From positions 1 through 50,111 of the forward strand of contig NZ_JAKRFD010000020.1 of assembly GCF_022348185.1 (NCBI RefSeq): DNA of 50,111 bases. Direction: 5' to 3'. Every line of letters starts with the position of its first letter. Position 1 is the stretch's first letter. The stretch is from Epibacterium sp. Ofav1-8 (GTDB lineage Bacteria; Pseudomonadota; Alphaproteobacteria; Rhodobacterales; Rhodobacteraceae). The notes under the pieces are model-generated. The model worked only from the letters and a program-made list of their open reading frames with translations, made no database searches and was not told where the DNA came from. Positions 22,823 to 31,329 of the stretch are shown here, in pieces. A program made the translations under genes and the position numbers.

Positions 22823-23293
22823 ATGAGTGACGATTTTCAACAGGAAGACGGCCCCCGTGACCTGTTGGGGGATCCGTATAATCAAAACAGGGAAAGCTGG
22901 GGGCGTCCGAAGTTTGAAAAAACTAAGGAAAAACAAGAGGCTGTCATTGCGTTGTCGGCGGCTGGCTGGACCCAGCAGAGGATTGCGCGTTATCTGGGGT
23001 GCGATGTTAAGACGTTGCGAAATCATTTTTCCCTAGAGCTAACCGAGGCATCGGATCGGGTCGAGGGTGAGGCGATTTTGGCTATCCACCGGCGGATGCG
23101 CGACGGCAACGTGACGGCCGCAAATCGTGTGATCGCGATGGCAGAAAAGGGTCGCGCCGCACCACCTCTGCGCCCTACACAGCCCGAGGCAGACACGCCC
23201 GAGCAGGAGAAATCCCTGCCGAAAGGCAAGAAAGAGCAGCTGGCAGAGGCTGCGCAAAAACCCACCGGGCGGTGGGGCAGCATCCTGCAATAA
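22823..23293 (+). CDS. terS: Terminase small subunit (probable)
   Basis: 156 residues. Residues 35-75 contain a helix-turn-helix (VIALSAAGWTQQRIARYLGC, then KTLRNHFSLEL) typical of small terminases that recognise the packaging site. A helical middle and a basic, Pro/Gln-rich tail follow. Its stop directly abuts the large terminase start. GGAGA lies unusually far (12 bases) from the ATG across a T8 run. Confidence 0.78.
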   Translation: MSDDFQQEDGPRDLLGDPYNQNRESWGRPKFEKTKEKQEAVIALSAAGWTQQRIARYLGCDVKTLRNHFSLELTEASDRVEGEAILAIHRRMRDGNVTAANRVIAMAEKGRAAPPLRPTQPEADTPEQEKSLPKGKKEQLAEAAQKPTGRWGSILQ

Positions 23294-25009
23294 ATGCCGT
23301 TTGATTTTGCCTGCCCCGATTGGGAGGACCGGCTAAAGGCCGGGTTGCCGCCGATCCCGGATCTACCGCTGGATGAGGCGGCGGCCGGGAAGGCGGTGGA
23401 TGTTTTTAATGAACTGCGGCTGCCTGATGTGCCAGGGCAGCCGCGCATGGAAACCGCCTGCGGCGATTGGTTCCGTGCGCTGGTGCGGGCGGCCTTTGGC
23501 AGCCGGGATCCTGAGACCGGCGATAACCGGGTGGGCGAGATCTTTTGCCTCGTCCCAAAGAAGAACAGCAAAACCACCAATTCAGCGGCGCTGGGGATCA
23601 CGGCGCTGCTGATGAACCAAACGCCTAACGCCACGATGTTGATCGTTGGTCCGACAAAGGATGTGGCGGATACCTGTTTCAGCCAGATGGCGGGCATGAT
23701 CGAGGCTGATCCCGAGGATCCCGAGACGGGCCGCAGTTACCTGCAGGACCGTTTCAACGTGCGCGAGGGCACGCAGGAAATCGTTGATCGCTGGACCGGC
23801 GCCACGCTGGCGGTCAAGTCGTTTGATCGCAAGGTGGTGACGGGCAAGATCCCGAAATTGGTGATCATTGACGAATTGCACGTGCTGGGCGGCAACGCCT
23901 ACGCGGCCAAGGTGTTGGCGCAGCTGCGCGGCGGGATGATTACCCAGCCGGACACGCTGCTGCTGGTCATCACCACGCAAAGCGATGAGCCGCCAAAGGG
24001 CGTGTTTCGTCAGGAACTGAAGTACGCCCGAGAGGTGCGCGACGGAAAGCACAAGGGCGGCCGCCTTTTGGCGATGCTCTATGAGTTTCCCGAGGCGCTC
24101 CAAAAGAGCAAGGATAAGGCGTGGCGCGATCCGCGCCTTTGGCCGATGGTGCTGCCGAACCTCGGCCGATCCATCACCATTGATCGCCTGATGAACCTCT
24201 ACCGCATGGCCGAGGCCAAGGGGATTGATGAGGAGTTGGTTTGGGCCACCCAGCATCTGAATATTCAGATCGGGATGGGCACCCACGCGGAAACGTGGAT
24301 TGGCGCGAGCGTCTGGCCGCAGGATGTGCCGCTGGTTACGCTGGATCAGCTGCTGGAGCAGTCGGACTGCATCACGGCCGGGATCGACGGCGGCGGTCTG
24401 GATGACCTTTTGGGGCTGGGACTGGTGGGGCGCCACAAGGAAACACGGCGTTGGTACGGATGGGCGCGCGCCTGGGCGCAGCCCGAGGTTCTAAAGCGGC
24501 GCCAGGACATTGCCAGCCAGCTGGAGGACTTCGCGAAACAGGGCGATGTGATCCTGTGCGATGACGCCTCGCAGGATTTGCGCGAGGTGGCCGAGATTTG
24601 CAGCCGGGTCCACAAGGCGGGGTTGTTCCCTGAGAAATACGGGATCGGTCTGGATCCCGCCGGGATCACGGCGCTGGTTGATGAACTGGTGGCGCGGGAA
24701 ATGCAGGATGATCTGCTGTCCTCGATCAGCCAGGGGTGGCGTCTGTCGCCAGCCATTCAGGGGCTGGAGCGCAAGCTGCGTGATGGGTCATTCGTGCCCT
24801 GCGGTCAGGAAATGCTGACATGGTGCGTCGGCAACGCAAAAACCGTGGATCGCGGCAATGCGGTGGCGGTTGAAAAGGCGGTTTCGGGCCGCGCCAAGAT
24901 CGATCCCCTGATCGGGATTTTCAACGCGGTTTTTCTGATGAGCCGCAATCCGGTCGCCAGGGGTGGCGGCCTGGATGATTTTCTAAGCAATCCGGTGTTG
25001 GTGATATGA
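23294..25009 (+). CDS. terL: Terminase large subunit, HK97 type
   Basis: 571 residues. The ATPase has a variant Walker A at CLVPKKNSKTTNSAAL (85-100) and Walker B LVIIDELH with D193-E194. The C-terminal RNase H-like nuclease starts at TAGIDGGGLDDLLGLGLVG near 363-381 and continues with VILCDDASQDL. It packages DNA into proheads and makes the terminal cuts. Length and motif order are those of the Terminase_1 family. The portal gene follows with an ATGA overlap. Confidence 0.95.
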   Translation: MPFDFACPDWEDRLKAGLPPIPDLPLDEAAAGKAVDVFNELRLPDVPGQPRMETACGDWFRALVRAAFGSRDPETGDNRVGEIFCLVPKKNSKTTNSAALGITALLMNQTPNATMLIVGPTKDVADTCFSQMAGMIEADPEDPETGRSYLQDRFNVREGTQEIVDRWTGATLAVKSFDRKVVTGKIPKLVIIDELHVLGGNAYAAKVLAQLRGGMITQPDTLLLVITTQSDEPPKGVFRQELKYAREVRDGKHKGGRLLAMLYEFPEALQKSKDKAWRDPRLWPMVLPNLGRSITIDRLMNLYRMAEAKGIDEELVWATQHLNIQIGMGTHAETWIGASVWPQDVPLVTLDQLLEQSDCITAGIDGGGLDDLLGLGLVGRHKETRRWYGWARAWAQPEVLKRRQDIASQLEDFAKQGDVILCDDASQDLREVAEICSRVHKAGLFPEKYGIGLDPAGITALVDELVAREMQDDLLSSISQGWRLSPAIQGLERKLRDGSFVPCGQEMLTWCVGNAKTVDRGNAVAVEKAVSGRAKIDPLIGIFNAVFLMSRNPVARGGGLDDFLSNPVLVI

Positions 25010-26220
25010 TCGCAGCGAGACTAATCAAAGCGGCCGCTCGCGCCGTGCGAAACGAACTGGCGGCCGGGCAATCTGGTTGGGTCAACGCGGATGATGCAGC
25101 CGCATCGGTGACTGTATCGGGCGTTGCGGTCAGCCAGTCCACTGCAATGACCGTCTCGGCTGCGTTTGATTGTGTGCGCAAGAACGCGCAGGCAGTCGCC
25201 ACGTTGCCGCTGGCTGTCTATGAGCGACAGCCCGATGGGTCAAAACACCGGATCGACACCGAACTGTCAGAGATCCTGACGGTTTCGCCCTGCCCGGGTA
25301 TGACGGCGGTGGACTATTGGGAGGGCATGGCCGCCCAAACGGTTTTGAATGGCAATGGCTATTCGGAGCGTCTGGAAATCGGCAACCGGCTGGTGGGCCT
25401 GCGCCCGTTGCAGGGTGTAACGCCCCGGCGCCTGCCGAATGGTGAGTTTGAATATTCGTTCATAGATCGCGGCAAGCGTGAGGTGCTTCCCGCGCAGAAA
25501 GTGTTTCATGTTCGTGGATTTGGGGCCGGGACGGGCCTTGGCTTGTCGGCGATCAAATATGGGGCAAATGCCTTTGGGGCTGCGGTGGCGGCGGACAATT
25601 CCGCCAGTGAGGTGTTCAAATCCGGGCTGATGGCAAGCGGGGTGGTGACGTCTGATCAGACCCTGACGGAACCCCAGCGTAAGACCTTGGAGCGCATTTT
25701 GGAGACCTACCGAGGGTCCAAGAACGGCGGCAAGATCATGGCGCTGGAAGCGGGATTGAAGTTTCAACCGCTGCAGATGAACCCCGAGGACGTGCAGCTG
25801 CTGGACACGCGCCGGTTCAATGTCGAGGACGTGTGCCGCTGGTTCGGGACGCCGCCGGTGATCGTGGGGCACGCGGCGCAGGGGCAGACCATGTGGGGCA
25901 GCGGTGTTGAGGCGATCATGCTGTCATGGCTGACGCTGGGCCTGAACCCGAGCCTGCGCAAGATCGAGGCGCAGGCGCGTCTGGACCTGATCCCGCGCGA
26001 ACGCCGCCGCCGGTGGTTTGTCGAGTTTAACCGCGAGGCGTTGCTGCAAATGGACAGCAAGGCCAAGGGCGAGTTTCTGAGCAAAATGGCAAGCTCTGCG
26101 ACCATGACTGCGAATGAGCGGCGGGCAAAGCTGAACCTGCCACCCCATTCGGACCCCTCGGCCAATGACCTGCTGGCGCAGGGCGCCATGCTTCCAATTC
26201 AGGATTTGGGAAAGGACTAA
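25006..26220 (+). CDS. Portal protein, HK97 family
   Basis: 404 residues. Characteristic stretches are VSAAFDCVRKNAQAVATLPL near 44-63, DYWEGMAAQTVLNGNGY near 102-118, FHVRGFG near 166, and FNVEDVCRWFGTPPVIVG near 268-285. The dodecameric portal forms the DNA entry vertex and head-tail joint. Length is normal. Confidence 0.95.
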   Translation: MIAARLIKAAARAVRNELAAGQSGWVNADDAAASVTVSGVAVSQSTAMTVSAAFDCVRKNAQAVATLPLAVYERQPDGSKHRIDTELSEILTVSPCPGMTAVDYWEGMAAQTVLNGNGYSERLEIGNRLVGLRPLQGVTPRRLPNGEFEYSFIDRGKREVLPAQKVFHVRGFGAGTGLGLSAIKYGANAFGAAVAADNSASEVFKSGLMASGVVTSDQTLTEPQRKTLERILETYRGSKNGGKIMALEAGLKFQPLQMNPEDVQLLDTRRFNVEDVCRWFGTPPVIVGHAAQGQTMWGSGVEAIMLSWLTLGLNPSLRKIEAQARLDLIPRERRRRWFVEFNREALLQMDSKAKGEFLSKMASSATMTANERRAKLNLPPHSDPSANDLLAQGAMLPIQDLGKD

Positions 26221-26223
26221 TCC

Positions 26224-27078
26224 ATGGGAAATCGCAATCTGCCACGTGCTACAATTCCGGGCCGCCCCGGTGTTTCCAGCAACCTGACGCCAAGCGCGGC
26301 GCAGCGATGGAACCCGGAATTGCGGGCCGCTGCATCTGAGGATCCCGAGGTGGCCACGGTGTCGGTACTTGATCCGATTGGCGCGGACATGTGGGGCGAT
26401 GGTGTCACGTCCAAGCGGATCGCGGCGGCGCTGCGGTCCATTGGGGATCGTGACGTGGTGGTGAATATCAATAGCCCGGGCGGTGACTATTTCGAGGGGC
26501 TGGCCATCTACAATCTGTTGCGTGAACACAAGGGCAAGGTGACGGTGCGGATCCTTGGCATGGCGGCCTCGGCCGCGTCGGTGATTGCGATGGCCGGTGA
26601 TCAGGTTCTGATCGGCCGGGCGGCCTTCCTGATGATCCATAACACATGGGTTGCCGCCGCTGGCGACCGCCATGCGTTCCGCGATGTGGCGGATTGGCTG
26701 GAGCCGTTCGACCAGGCGGCGGCCGAGGTGTACGCGGCCCGCACCGGCCAGACCGTCGCGCAGATCGCGCAGCAGCTGGACCGGGAAACGTGGATCGGCG
26801 GTGGTGCTGCGGTGGAGCAGGGGTTTGCCGATGGGTTGCTGGACAGTGATGTGGTGGAAACCGCGCAAGCCTCCGCCGACCTGTCGCCCATGGCCGCGCA
26901 GAAAAAGCTTGATCTGTTTCTTGCCTGCGGGATCCGCATTCCGAAATCTGACCGCCGCGATCTTGTGGCGGCGATCAAAGGCGGGGGCACGTCTGGCGCT
27001 GCCCCCGCAAACGGCACGTCTGGCGCTGCCGTGGCTGAGTGGGCGCAAGGTGCGCTTGCCAAAATCAACTCACTGTAA
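26224..27078 (+). CDS. Prohead maturation protease, ClpP-like
   Basis: 284 residues. The ClpP/S14 fold is shown by NINSPGGDYFEGLAIYNLL near 81-99, the serine in GMAASAASVIAMAG (S116 by alignment to ClpP) and the histidine in FLMIHNTW (H139). It cleaves the scaffold arm from the capsid protein during head maturation. The C-terminal 60 residues contain a short repeat of GTSGA words and are probably a flexible or scaffold segment. A GGAG-like site precedes the ATG. Confidence 0.93.
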   Translation: MGNRNLPRATIPGRPGVSSNLTPSAAQRWNPELRAAASEDPEVATVSVLDPIGADMWGDGVTSKRIAAALRSIGDRDVVVNINSPGGDYFEGLAIYNLLREHKGKVTVRILGMAASAASVIAMAGDQVLIGRAAFLMIHNTWVAAAGDRHAFRDVADWLEPFDQAAAEVYAARTGQTVAQIAQQLDRETWIGGGAAVEQGFADGLLDSDVVETAQASADLSPMAAQKKLDLFLACGIRIPKSDRRDLVAAIKGGGTSGAAPANGTSGAAVAEWAQGALAKINSL

Positions 27079-27093
27079 CTGAGGAAATCAGAC

Positions 27094-28413
27094 ATGAAAA
27101 AATCCATGATGCCCGCCATCGCAGTGGCGGCAATGATCCCGGCTGCGCCGTCCTCGGCTGTTCTGCTGTCCGGTTTGCGCAATGAGGCGGTGGACCCTGA
27201 GCGCCTGCTGCGTGAGGTCAATCAGAAACTGGACAGCCTGAATGGCGAGGTCAAACAGACCGCAGAGGATGCGCTGAAACAGGCCAAACAGGCCGGTGAT
27301 GTTTCGCAGGAAACCAAGCGCCAGGCCGATCAGCTGCTGACCGCGCAAAATGCGCTGAAACAGACCGCTGACAAGATCACCGAACAGCTGGAGGGGCAAT
27401 CGGCGCAGATCCTTGAACTGTCGCAGTCGGTGGCCGCAGGTGCCGGGCGCGGTGGGGCCGGCGCAGTCATGACCATGGGGCAGGCAGCAGTCGCCGAGGG
27501 GAGCGAGCAGATCAAGGCATTCCTGGACAACGGTGCAAAAGGCAGCCTGCAGATCCCGGTCAACAATGCCATCACCTCGGCCTCTGGGTCTGGCGGTGGT
27601 CTGATCACCGGCGAGGAGGAACGCGCGCCGGTGAACATGGCCCGCCGCCGCCTGCGGATCGTCAACCTCTTGAGCCGTGGGCGTACCGGGTCCAATCTTG
27701 TGACGTTTCGCAAACAGGTGCTGCGCACCGATGGCACGGCAGCCATCGCAGAGGGCGGCACCTATCCGGCCTCGGCCTTTGGTTGGGAAAAATCGGACGC
27801 CAAGGTGAAGAAAATCGGTGCTGTGACCAACATCACCGAGGAAACCATGGCAGACGCGGATCAACTCCAGACCGAGATCGACGTGGAATTGCGCTATGGT
27901 CTGGATCTGGAGGAGGAAAAGCAGGTCCTCGCAGGGGATGGTATCGGCGAAAACCTGCATGGCCTGATCCCAAACGCCACCGCCTTTGCTGCGGCCGCAG
28001 GTCTGCCGAACCAGACCCGGATCGACCGTCTGCGTCTTGCGGTGCTGCAGGTGGTTCTGGCGGATTACATCCCCACCGCCTTTGTGCTGAACCCGCTGGA
28101 TTGGGCGGCCATCGACCTGCTGAAGGACGCAGAGGGCCGCTATATCTTCGGCAATCCGCACGCACAGTCCACGCCGATGCTTTGGGGCAAGGATGTGGTG
28201 GAAAGCGCCACCATGACCCAGAATGAATGGCTGACCGGCGATCTGGAAATGGCCGCGACCTACTATGATCGCGGCGAGGCCGAGGTGCTGATTTCCTCGG
28301 AGCACGATCAGAATTTTGTCGAGGACATGCTGACCATGAAAGCGCGCAAGCGGGCCGCGTTGGCGCACAAGCGCCCGGCCGCCATGGTTGCTGGCGATTT
28401 CACCTTCGCCTGA
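27094..28413 (+). CDS. Major capsid protein, HK97 fold
   Basis: 439 residues. An N-terminal scaffold (delta) region of about 25-125 is helical and Gln/Glu-rich (LREVNQKLDSLNGEVKQTAE), preceded by a hydrophobic start. The HK97 shell domain follows, with RRRLRIVNLLSRGRTGSN, the E-loop region near VTFRKQVLRTDGTAA, and the P-domain helix DLEEEKQVLAGDGIGENLHG. The late motif WLTGDLEMAATYYDRGEAEV is typical. Cleavage by the upstream protease is expected between the two regions. A strong terminator follows. Confidence 0.95.
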   Translation: MKKSMMPAIAVAAMIPAAPSSAVLLSGLRNEAVDPERLLREVNQKLDSLNGEVKQTAEDALKQAKQAGDVSQETKRQADQLLTAQNALKQTADKITEQLEGQSAQILELSQSVAAGAGRGGAGAVMTMGQAAVAEGSEQIKAFLDNGAKGSLQIPVNNAITSASGSGGGLITGEEERAPVNMARRRLRIVNLLSRGRTGSNLVTFRKQVLRTDGTAAIAEGGTYPASAFGWEKSDAKVKKIGAVTNITEETMADADQLQTEIDVELRYGLDLEEEKQVLAGDGIGENLHGLIPNATAFAAAAGLPNQTRIDRLRLAVLQVVLADYIPTAFVLNPLDWAAIDLLKDAEGRYIFGNPHAQSTPMLWGKDVVESATMTQNEWLTGDLEMAATYYDRGEAEVLISSEHDQNFVEDMLTMKARKRAALAHKRPAAMVAGDFTFA

Positions 28414-28439
28414 TCTGTCCGCTTTTCGATCTAATATGA

Positions 28440-28466
28440 CCCGCCCGGGGGATCCGGGCGGGTTTT
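28440..28466 (+). terminator. Rho-independent terminator after the capsid gene
   Basis: A perfect 9-bp stem CCCGCCCGG (28440-28448) and CCGGGCGGG (28454-28462) with a 5-base loop is followed by TTTT. It sits inside the late operon, immediately after the major capsid gene. Partial termination here would lower expression of the connector and tail genes relative to capsid. Confidence 0.78.
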
Positions 28467-28492
28467 CCATTCAACGCAAAGGGGGAAAGCCC

Positions 28493-28801
28493 GTGTTCGT
28501 GAGAGTAAGCCAAACCCGCCATACCAAAATCGGCACCCTGCGGCCCGGGGTCTATGAAAAGGCCAAGCTGGGCGCGGAGGGTGCCAAGGTGATCAAGGCG
28601 CTGATCGAGGCCCAGGATCCGGCCTTGAAGGAGATCAGCAAAAAGGAAGCCACCGCCGAATTGGCCAAGGTCAAATCGCTTATGCCGACGAAAGTCGAGG
28701 ATCTGAAAGTCGGACCTGCTGCGACATCCGACCCTGATGCGGCCGCTGATGCGCAGACAGCTGCGTCCGGTGAGGGCGCAACAGGCCAGGCGACTGAGTA
28801 A
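28493..28801 (+). CDS. Hypothetical head-module protein (102 aa)
   Basis: Start chosen at GTG 28493, with GGGGGAAA before it; the longer frame would run back across the terminator. The N-terminal 25 residues (RVSQTRHTKIGTLRPGVYE) look like a beta-rich folded part; the rest is charged and ends in an Ala/Asp/Thr-rich tail. The family is unrecognised. The position between capsid and connector is where head-decoration or completion proteins lie. Confidence 0.62.
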   Translation: MFVRVSQTRHTKIGTLRPGVYEKAKLGAEGAKVIKALIEAQDPALKEISKKEATAELAKVKSLMPTKVEDLKVGPAATSDPDAAADAQTAASGEGATGQATE

Positions 28802-29100
28802 TGACCCAGATCGCGCTGGAGAATATGAAATTGCACCTTGGGGTGCCTGCCGATGATCCGGGCCATGATCTGCTGATCGCTGGTTATGTGGACGCGGCCG
28901 AGGATCACGTGCTTCGCCACCTCCGGCGCGATTTGGATGAGGAATTCCCCGAGGGGTGGCCGCCGAGCGTTTTGCAGGCCATTCGCCTGCTGGTTGCGCA
29001 TTGGTACTCGAACCGCGAGGCGGTCGCGCCCGGTGTCATGGCAGAGGTGCCTTATGGGGTGAAAGCCATGCTGGCACCCTATCGTGAGTTCGGGGCGTAG
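28801..29100 (+). CDS. Head-tail connector protein, gp6-like
   Basis: 99 residues. The pattern LENMKLHLGVPADDPGHDLL, then GYVDAAEDHVLRHL and LLVAHWYSNREAV is that of HK97 gp6/phi ECO connector proteins, which form a ring beneath the portal. ATG overlaps the preceding TAA by one base. Confidence 0.88.
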   Translation: MTQIALENMKLHLGVPADDPGHDLLIAGYVDAAEDHVLRHLRRDLDEEFPEGWPPSVLQAIRLLVAHWYSNREAVAPGVMAEVPYGVKAMLAPYREFGA

Positions 29101-29102
29101 GC

Positions 29103-29456
29103 ATGGGGGCGGGCAAGTATCGCGATGCCGCGCTGGTCGAGCGCATGGCCGCAGGTGGCGGTCGTGACCGTTACGGAAATTTGCAGCCCGGTGGCTGGGT
29201 GACGCTGTTCTCGGCCCGGGGGTGGCTGCGCCAGACGTCTGGCAAAGAGAAAATCGCAGCCGGTCGGCTGGAGGACACAGCAACGGCAACGCTGCGGATC
29301 CGCGCAAGTCTGACAAGCCCGGCGTGGGGGATCACTGGCGCGGATCGCGTTAGGGTGCGCGGTCAGATCTGGGCCATTAAAGGCGCGCCGATTGACCCCG
29401 AGGGACGTGGCGAATGCGTGGAATTGCTGTTGGAGCGCGGGGGTGCGGTTGAATGA
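29103..29456 (+). CDS. Phage head closure / head-tail joining protein
   Basis: 117 residues with the small beta-barrel pattern of SPP1 gp16-like head closure proteins: RYGNLQPGGWVTLFSARGWL, then ATLRIRASLTS and TGADRVRVRGQIWAIKGAPI. Correct size and position between connector and gp10-like gene. Confidence 0.85.
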   Translation: MGAGKYRDAALVERMAAGGGRDRYGNLQPGGWVTLFSARGWLRQTSGKEKIAAGRLEDTATATLRIRASLTSPAWGITGADRVRVRGQIWAIKGAPIDPEGRGECVELLLERGGAVE

Positions 29457-29854
29457 AAGTTGAGGGCCATAAAAAGCTGATCCGCAAGCTGTCGGCGCTG
29501 CCCGATGCGCAGCGGGGCCACGTCCGAAAGGCCATCGCCACCAGCACCGAGGAAGGCGCCCGGGTGGCGCGCGTGTTGGCGCCAAATACCACCGGCGAAA
29601 CCCGCGATGAGATCACCACGGAATACCATGACAACGGCATGATGGGCGAGGTGGTGGTGATCGCCTCGGATGCGCCGCAGGCGGATAAAGACCGCGCATA
29701 TTCCATCGAACATGGCCGCAAGAAGGGCGACCGGGGCACCACCGAGGGGAGCCATCACGTGCAGCGCACCCGGCAGTACCTCGGCAAGAAGTTTCGCAAC
29801 CGCATTAGCCGCGCCGTGCGAAAGGCTGCAAAAGAGGTGGCGAGCCGTGGCTGA
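29453..29854 (+). CDS. HK97 gp10-like tail/neck protein
   Basis: 133 residues. MKVEGHKKLIRKLSALPDAQ and the later IEHGRKKGDRGTTEGSHHV segment match the HK97-gp10 family of neck/tail completion proteins. ATG overlaps the head closure stop. Confidence 0.87.
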   Translation: MKVEGHKKLIRKLSALPDAQRGHVRKAIATSTEEGARVARVLAPNTTGETRDEITTEYHDNGMMGEVVVIASDAPQADKDRAYSIEHGRKKGDRGTTEGSHHVQRTRQYLGKKFRNRISRAVRKAAKEVASRG

Positions 29855-30263
29855 CGGATATGTGACAGCGACCATGGCGGGGCTGATCGCCGCGCTTCTG
29901 GCCGATCCCGGTGTGACCGGGATTGTCGGGGATCGGGTGGTGGATGAGCCGGGCGAGGGGATTGGATTTCCCTATATCCGCCTGGGGAGATTGGAGCCGG
30001 TGGCCGATGATACAGACGGCACGCAGGGCGCTCTTGTGCAGGCCGGGCTGGAAGTACACTCGCGCCCCGGCCAATCCGGTGGGCGGGTGGAAGCTGCGCA
30101 GATCTGTGAGGCGATCCAAGCCGCATTGCATCGTTCTGAAACGCTGATTTGCGACGGTTTCACTGTCGTGGATGTGGAGGTGCAGACCTGGGCCGTTGAT
30201 CGTGCCCGGGACGGCAAATCCTACGAGGGCCGCGTGGCCCTGACTGTGCGCCTTAGCGCCTGA
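29847..30263 (+). CDS. Tail terminator, DUF3168 family
   Basis: 138 residues from GTG 29847, which overlaps the gp10-like stop and has GAGGTGG upstream; ATG 29874 is an alternative. The DUF3168 pattern includes LIAALLADPGVTGIVGDRVV, FPYIRLGRLEPVADD and LQAGLEVHSRPGQSG-type strands. These proteins cap the tail tube and match gpU of lambda in role. Order (connector, closure, gp10, DUF3168, tail tube) is standard. Confidence 0.86.
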   Translation: MADGYVTATMAGLIAALLADPGVTGIVGDRVVDEPGEGIGFPYIRLGRLEPVADDTDGTQGALVQAGLEVHSRPGQSGGRVEAAQICEAIQAALHRSETLICDGFTVVDVEVQTWAVDRARDGKSYEGRVALTVRLSA

Positions 30264-30319
30264 CGCTGCCCGGCGGGGTGGTTTTCCTTTCAATCTGAAA
30301 AAAACGAGGAGGATCCGGC

Positions 30320-30742
30320 ATGGCTGGACCGAATGTGGGCCGCGCGTGGCTCTTGAAAATCTCTGATGGGGCGGGCGGGTTCGTCGCCTTGACCGGGATC
30401 AATGGCAAGTCGTTGGACATTAACGGCGAACGCATTGACGCCACCGTGCCGGATGCCCTGAACCCCGAGGGGCCGCTGTGGGCAAAATCGCTGGATGGTG
30501 TCCGCAGTATCGGGTTCTCCGGCGATGGGCGTGTGGTCAATGATGCCGCAGAGGAGCTGCTGAAGGCGTCGGTTCATGGCACCAGCATGGAGGACACCTT
30601 CCAGCTGGTTGTCCCCGGTTGGGGCACCTATGAGGGCGTTTTTTCCATCACCCTGCAGCTGGGCGATGATGGGACGGTGACGTTCTCGATCACCGGGGCC
30701 AGCAACGGCGCGGTGCAGTTCACCACCATGGCGCCCGCCTAA
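30320..30742 (+). CDS. Major tail (tube) protein, TP901-1 type
   Basis: 140 residues with GAGGAGG before ATG. The pattern GRAWLLKISDGAGGFVALTG near 7-26, RIDATVPDALN near 39, and the beta-rich GTVTFSITGASNGAVQFTT end match the TP901-1-like tail tube family, also present in gene transfer agents. It polymerises around the tape measure. Confidence 0.88.
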   Translation: MAGPNVGRAWLLKISDGAGGFVALTGINGKSLDINGERIDATVPDALNPEGPLWAKSLDGVRSIGFSGDGRVVNDAAEELLKASVHGTSMEDTFQLVVPGWGTYEGVFSITLQLGDDGTVTFSITGASNGAVQFTTMAPA

Positions 30743-30745
30743 TCT

Positions 30746-31150
30746 ATGGGTATCGCGGCACAAGCGCCCCGGGGCGGTCTGGTCGAGGAATTGGCCGGAT
30801 CGTCGCGCCCGTTGGTCCTGCGGAACGCAGAGATTGAACGGTTTGAAGATCATCACCGGGGGATCTTCGATGTGTGGGATGGTTTTTTTGGTCGGTCTGC
30901 GAAGCCCACCGCGCGCGAGGTGCGCGACATGGTGGCGCTGGGGCTTGTCGGCGGCGGCATGCTGGACGCGGCGGCGGATGGACTTGTGGCGGGTCTTGGC
31001 CCGGATCAAAACCTGTTCCTCTATCAGATCGCGCAGGGGCTGATCGGCGTGGCGTTCATGCCGGATAGCGTCGAGGGCGGCGGCGATGAGCCGGACGGCC
31101 CGCCCGAGGATGATCCCGAAAAAAAGACCGATCCCGCGCTTGGAGTGTGA
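30746..31150 (+). CDS. Tail assembly chaperone, GTA gp10-like
   Basis: 134 residues. The first 100 match the GTA-gp10 family of tail chaperones (LVLRNAEIERFEDHHRGIFD, MVALGLVGGGML); the last 30 are an acidic Pro/Asp/Glu linker. Near the 3' end, 31120-31126 reads A AAA AAG in frame, an ideal -1 slippery heptamer. Slippage there would fuse this protein to the next frame, as in lambda gpG/gpGT. Its stop overlaps the next start (GTGA). Confidence 0.82.
   Translation: MGIAAQAPRGGLVEELAGSSRPLVLRNAEIERFEDHHRGIFDVWDGFFGRSAKPTAREVRDMVALGLVGGGMLDAAADGLVAGLGPDQNLFLYQIAQGLIGVAFMPDSVEGGGDEPDGPPEDDPEKKTDPALGV
31120..31126 (+). promoter_or_regulatory. Candidate -1 programmed frameshift site
   Basis: The heptamer A_AAA_AAG is in the correct phase of the chaperone frame (codons GAA AAA AAG). 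The -1 frame stays open from here into the 31147-31329 frame. Seven A residues in a GC-rich phage gene are otherwise unusual. Confidence 0.72.
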
Positions 31151-31329
31151 GGCGGATCATTCGCAGCGCGGCGCCGCTGGGGATCCTGCCGGACCAAGTG
31201 CGGGCGATGTGTCCAAGTGACTGGCTGCTGATCAAGCGCGGCTATGAGGACCAGGCGCAAGCGTTGAAGCCCGGCGGGAATGCGCCGAGCAAGGCCGAGG
31301 TGGACGAATTGGTAAGGCTGTACGGATGA
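31147..31329 (+). CDS. Second tail assembly chaperone frame (T-part)
   Basis: 60 residues if begun at GTG 31147, which overlaps the gp10-like stop. It contains PLGILPDQVRAMCPSDWLLI, the small helical domain seen in the second chaperone of Rhodobacterales gene transfer agents and phages. It lies in the -1 frame relative to the upstream gene and can be made as a fusion by slippage at 31120-31126, giving a protein of about 190 residues. The last four bases overlap the tape measure start. Confidence 0.75.
   Translation: MRRIIRSAAPLGILPDQVRAMCPSDWLLIKRGYEDQAQALKPGGNAPSKAEVDELVRLYG

Noticed and set aside
25924-28470. Long minus-strand frames opposite portal, protease and capsid genes
   Set aside because: They are antisense to well-supported structural genes, with no ribosome sites and Arg/His/Pro-rich shadow composition.
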